This document shows positions 6,472-9,187 of a DNA stretch of 9,187 nucleotides, piece after piece; positions within the stretch are counted from its first letter, which is position 1; each line of letters begins with the position of its first letter. Both the position numbers and the translations under genes were made by a program. The notes beneath the pieces were generated by a model. The model ran no database searches and was not told where the DNA came from. It saw only the letters and a program-made list of their open reading frames with translations. Location of the stretch: NCBI GenBank assembly GCA_028288645.1, contig JAQBNJ010000519.1, positions 1-9,187 on the forward strand. The letters run 5' to 3'. This DNA is from Sediminibacterium sp. (lineage in GTDB: Bacteria > Bacteroidota > Bacteroidia > Chitinophagales > Chitinophagaceae).

Positions 6472-6622
6472 GCTATGAGCCATGAGCTGTCAGCTGCGAG
6501 CCCGGCCGAACGCTTCGACAGACCATGCGTAATATTCGGCCATTAGTTCCATGCCTCTAAATTTCAGCTTCAATAGGTAAACGCCGAACCAGGCTCACGG
6601 CTGACAGCTCATAGCTCACAGC
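6472..6622. repeat. Imperfect palindrome with 7-nt periodic arms
   Basis: The left arm 6472-6502 and the right arm 6592-6622 are inverted repeats matching at 27 of 31 positions, with all four mismatches being transitions. Each arm is a run of diverged heptamers (gctatga, gccatga, gctgtca, gctgcga; and on the right ggctcac, ggctgac, agctcat, agctcac). Weaker pairing may extend inward to 6515 and 6579. The 89-nt centre holds a nested stem, ggccgaa at 6504-6510 with ttcggcc at 6535-6541. The right arm ends 5 nt before the stop codon of the lipoprotein gene, and the left arm lies 124 nt upstream of the htpG start. There is no protein-coding gene inside and no U-tract, so a simple rho-independent terminator is unlikely. 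Confidence 0.85.
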
Positions 6623-6627
6623 TAGCC

Positions 6628-7974
6628 TCAATTTCCCTCCACCCTAACATTATCTAACTGGAAAGTAGTTGTTCGCTTATCAAACACATTTCCCGGGTCG
6701 GCGCCATCGTAACGGAAAGCGATGTATACCATCCCGGAGAACCCCGCCAGGCTGATACTGCCTGAAGGAACCCAGTCATTCCTGATAGCCGATATGGATC
6801 CTTTTGCGATCGTTGCTTTCAGGGCTGTCCACTTGGCTTTCCAGGGCGTATTTCCCCCATCGTAATTTGTGGAAACATAGACCTGAAAAACGGCCCCATT
6901 ATCAAAACCATCTTTTGTTTGAAAACTGAGCACCTCGTTGGCAGAGTTGCTTAAGTTAACTGCCGGTATGATCAGCCAGGAAACGATGACAGGCTTATTG
7001 GTAGCAAAAGCGCTGATCTCCGCGTAGATATTATTATTGGTTGTTTTTGCTGTGAATGATATGCTTCCGCTTTCTGAAATATTTTTCCAGCCGGTAAGAT
7101 TGATATCCATATTTGCGGCAGCGTTTTCAAAATTTTCATTGAACAGCAATTTGGCGCCGGCACCCGTGCAACGCAGTCCATTCATTTGTACATCCGATGT
7201 ATCGCGGATCAACAATTGTTTGGTTGTGCCGAACACAGAATAGATAGCCGTAAGCGTTCCATTACCCCGTGGCGCTTTTGCTCCTGCAAAATTTGCAAAA
7301 CCGCTTGTACGGATATAAGCGCTACCTCCGCTGCATGATTTCACCGTCGCATTTGCTGATAATTTATTTACAGCATCCGCATAGGGTTTGCCGGTGTCTG
7401 AGACCGAAAATTCTACGTTATCAACAGCAATAAGACAGCTCTGCAATGAATCATTCAACTGGTCAAGCCGTACATGCTTCGGCACAACCGTATTGTTTAG
7501 TTCTTTCTTGATAATATATCTTTCAAACAAGGTGGTTGGTATGGCCACCAATTCAGGAAACACGGGATCCGACCTGTCTACAGCCGCTCCCAACTGGATC
7601 ATTTTTGCATAATCACCCAGCCAGAGATCTTTCAGTTTTACAACAACCCTTCTTCCTACCGGGTAATCATTGTATAGGCCAGAACCATCCATTCGAACAG
7701 TAATGCCCGCGGTACTATCCTGTATCACAATAGATTTGTAAAAGTTATCCTTGCTATCATCCGCTACCACAATTCCTTCAATGATATGATCACCCAGTAT
7801 CCGTTCAAAATTCCCCGTAAAATGCATCGCCCGCAGATCGCGGATAGAAATATTGGGCTGTATCGATGGCCCGGTATAGGCAGGCGGCGAATCAAATTTT
7901 TTATTACAACAGATGCCTGCCCAAATAACAATGAAGAAGCACCATTGAAGCGTATTGTGCGTGTTTTGTTTCAT
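6628..7974 (-). CDS. DUF5689-type lipoprotein with C-terminal jelly-roll-like domain
   Basis: This 448-residue protein is probably an outer-membrane lipoprotein. A hydrophobic N-terminus (about residues 9-21) ends in GICCNKKFDSPP, where C22 or C23 would be lipidated; the lipobox is not perfect. Residues about 40-265 look like DUF5689, a Bacteroidota domain with an OB-like start: IIEGIVVADD (64-73), NFYKSIVIQD (77-86), the turn GLYNDYPVGRRV (99-110) and a G-x-Y stretch near 120. Residues about 275-448 resemble the choice-of-anchor J / carbohydrate-binding-like beta sandwich: FNENFEN, a GW pair, VSWLIIPAVNL, FQVYVSTNYDGG, the patch YIAFRYDG, and a final FQLDNVRVEG. Such lipoproteins are usually encoded beside a TonB-dependent receptor, as here, where the receptor ends 10 nt upstream. 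I infer that it is a surface partner of that receptor; the ligand is unknown. Confidence 0.82.
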   Translation of the reverse strand: MKQNTHNTLQWCFFIVIWAGICCNKKFDSPPAYTGPSIQPNISIRDLRAMHFTGNFERILGDHIIEGIVVADDSKDNFYKSIVIQDSTAGITVRMDGSGLYNDYPVGRRVVVKLKDLWLGDYAKMIQLGAAVDRSDPVFPELVAIPTTLFERYIIKKELNNTVVPKHVRLDQLNDSLQSCLIAVDNVEFSVSDTGKPYADAVNKLSANATVKSCSGGSAYIRTSGFANFAGAKAPRGNGTLTAIYSVFGTTKQLLIRDTSDVQMNGLRCTGAGAKLLFNENFENAAANMDINLTGWKNISESGSISFTAKTTNNNIYAEISAFATNKPVIVSWLIIPAVNLSNSANEVLSFQTKDGFDNGAVFQVYVSTNYDGGNTPWKAKWTALKATIAKGSISAIRNDWVPSGSISLAGFSGMVYIAFRYDGADPGNVFDKRTTTFQLDNVRVEGN

Positions 7975-7984
7975 ATCATTTGTT

Positions 7985-9187
7985 TTATAAACGCAACGAA
8001 CAGTTAACTGAAAAATTCAATCCCGCAGCATAAAAATATTTTGGAGGAAACTTAGCTGTGTTCTTCGTATCGGTATCAAAACGCAATTGTTCGTAACCGC
8101 CCGAAATGATACCCTGCCTGTTTAAAAGATTGCTGATACTGATATTAAAAACCAGTGTCTGCCTGTATTTTGCATGAAAGAGTTTTACTCTTGCCGAAGT
8201 ACCACCGGAAAGATCGAGCGTATACTGTTCGGGTAAAAGCAACTGGCCGATAATGCTGTTCCACTGTTCGCTTCCTTCCACTACATTTTCCAATGCAGCA
8301 TAGGTTCGCCGCAGAGGATTGATTTCAAGCCATTGCTGCCTGAAATAATTACCATTAAGATTCATGTAAAAAGAACCCGATTGCGATTGATACCCGATTC
8401 CCAGGCCATACGCTTCCTGCGGTGTACCGCCCACGCGATAATTCTGAGAATAAATAAGCGCACGCTCCAAAACATAGGCATCATTATCTGCACTCACAGA
8501 AACCTGCGGGCGGCTGTTATAATAGTAGCGGCCAACAGATGCTGCACCGGTTAATGTAAACCGGTTTGTCAGTTTGGTTTCTATCCCAAACTCAGAACCA
8601 TAATGCAGTTTATCGATCCCGGATAAAGCGTAGTTTACAAAATTGCCATAGCCGTCATGATAAAAAGTCATTACATTCATTCCATCTTCAAAGGAGGTTA
8701 TGTAAGCACTTAAGCGAATTTTTATCCGCGGGGCATTCCATACATAACCTGTTTCAGCGCTTTGGATCTTTTCACTTTGAATATTTTCCTGCCGGGTATC
8801 TCTTGTCCTGGGTGAGATAAACACATTGTCAAACAATGGAGCTTTACTCATAGCCACGCCATGCAGGTAGACATATTTTCTGCCATTGATCTTATAAGTG
8901 ATCCCCGCTTTCAACGCATAGTTGCTGAACTCATTCATTTCAGAGCGGCCGAAAGAATTCAAAGCAAACAATCCATTCCGCATTCTTCCATCACGCAGGT
9001 AATTGGTATAGGATAATTCCAGCGCCGCAAAAAAATCGGTTTTCTTTCTCGCAGCCGTTACCTGAGCCCAAGCTGAAAGCCTATTCGTATTTACCATATA
9101 ATCATACCCATAGATATCCCCTGTATGTAATACCCTATTCGGATGCTCAAGATCATTTTGAATGACGGATGTATTATTAGGGAAATC
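7985..9187 (-). CDS. TonB-dependent outer-membrane receptor, C-terminal part
   Basis: This is the 3' part of a larger gene whose start is beyond the right edge. The frame is open without a stop from 9187 to the TAA at 7985-7987, giving 400 residues. An internal ATG at 9097 is not the true start, because 30 more in-frame codons upstream (including LHTGDIYGYDYM) continue the barrel. The sequence is a series of amphipathic beta strands with aromatic girdles and loops typical of a TonB-dependent receptor barrel: YKINGRKYVYLHGVAMSKAP, then AETGYVW, FGIETKLTNRFTL, LNISN-like FNISISNLLNRQGI and YAAGLNFSVNCSLRL at the end. These receptors import ligands too large for porins using TonB energy. The plug and TonB box are outside the window. 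The final residue is Leu rather than the usual aromatic. The receptor is upstream of, and probably co-transcribed with, the DUF5689-type lipoprotein (10-nt gap). Confidence 0.9.
   Translation of the reverse strand, partial: DFPNNTSVIQNDLEHPNRVLHTGDIYGYDYMVNTNRLSAWAQVTAARKKTDFFAALELSYTNYLRDGRMRNGLFALNSFGRSEMNEFSNYALKAGITYKINGRKYVYLHGVAMSKAPLFDNVFISPRTRDTRQENIQSEKIQSAETGYVWNAPRIKIRLSAYITSFEDGMNVMTFYHDGYGNFVNYALSGIDKLHYGSEFGIETKLTNRFTLTGAASVGRYYYNSRPQVSVSADNDAYVLERALIYSQNYRVGGTPQEAYGLGIGYQSQSGSFYMNLNGNYFRQQWLEINPLRRTYAALENVVEGSEQWNSIIGQLLLPEQYTLDLSGGTSARVKLFHAKYRQTLVFNISISNLLNRQGIISGGYEQLRFDTDTKNTAKFPPKYFYAAGLNFSVNCSLRL

Noticed and set aside
6358..6546. Small + strand protein spanning the heptamer repeat
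   Set aside because: It covers htpG promoter space and a repeat arm and centre, has no recognisable family, and its composition follows the repeats rather than coding sequence.
4338..6622. CRISPR array
   Set aside because: The units are 7-10 nt, diverged and contiguous, with no spacers and no cas genes.
6472..6622. Rho-independent terminator for the lipoprotein operon
   Set aside because: The loop is 89 nt long and no U-tract follows the arm on the - strand.
9095..9097. ATG as the start of the receptor gene
   Set aside because: The frame remains open to the window edge with barrel-like sequence, and a 370-residue protein would lack the plug domain; it is an internal Met.

Overview
The window looks like a chromosomal segment of a Bacteroidota bacterium, probably of the Chitinophagales type. 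The reasons are a LytS-type kinase with a LytTR regulator, a DUF5689-like lipoprotein next to a TonB-dependent receptor, moderate-to-low GC, and start codons without clear Shine-Dalgarno sequences. The taxon is inferred from gene content, not from a marker gene.

Layout. The window opens with the last 40 codons of a RecJ-like exonuclease (+ strand). Next on the + strand comes a tight two-gene operon: a membrane sensor histidine kinase and, 2 nt later, a LytTR response regulator. The rest is on the - strand: a small GxxExxY-family (PD-(D/E)XK nuclease fold) gene, a ferredoxin-type flavin reductase with a C-terminal 2Fe-2S domain, the chaperone HtpG, a DUF5689-type lipoprotein, and the C-terminal part of a TonB-dependent receptor that runs off the right edge. 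The receptor and lipoprotein form an outer-membrane operon (10 nt apart).

The least ordinary part is intergenic. Three gaps each hold a long imperfect palindrome whose arms are built from short tandem-like units: period 8 at 2677-2703/3179-3205, period about 9-10 at 4338-4379/4400-4439, and period 7 at 6472-6502/6592-6622. The first palindrome encloses the whole GxxExxY gene, with its two arms lying 3 nt and 8 nt from the stop codons of the convergent neighbours. The other two have no gene inside. In the first and third, every mismatch between core arms is a transition. The best candidate for something under-described is therefore a family of short-period palindromic repeats, one copy of which carries a small intact nuclease-fold gene.

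The remaining genes look intact and ordinary. A likely htpG terminator is at 4451-4481. No rRNA, tRNA, CRISPR array or recognisable transposase is present.
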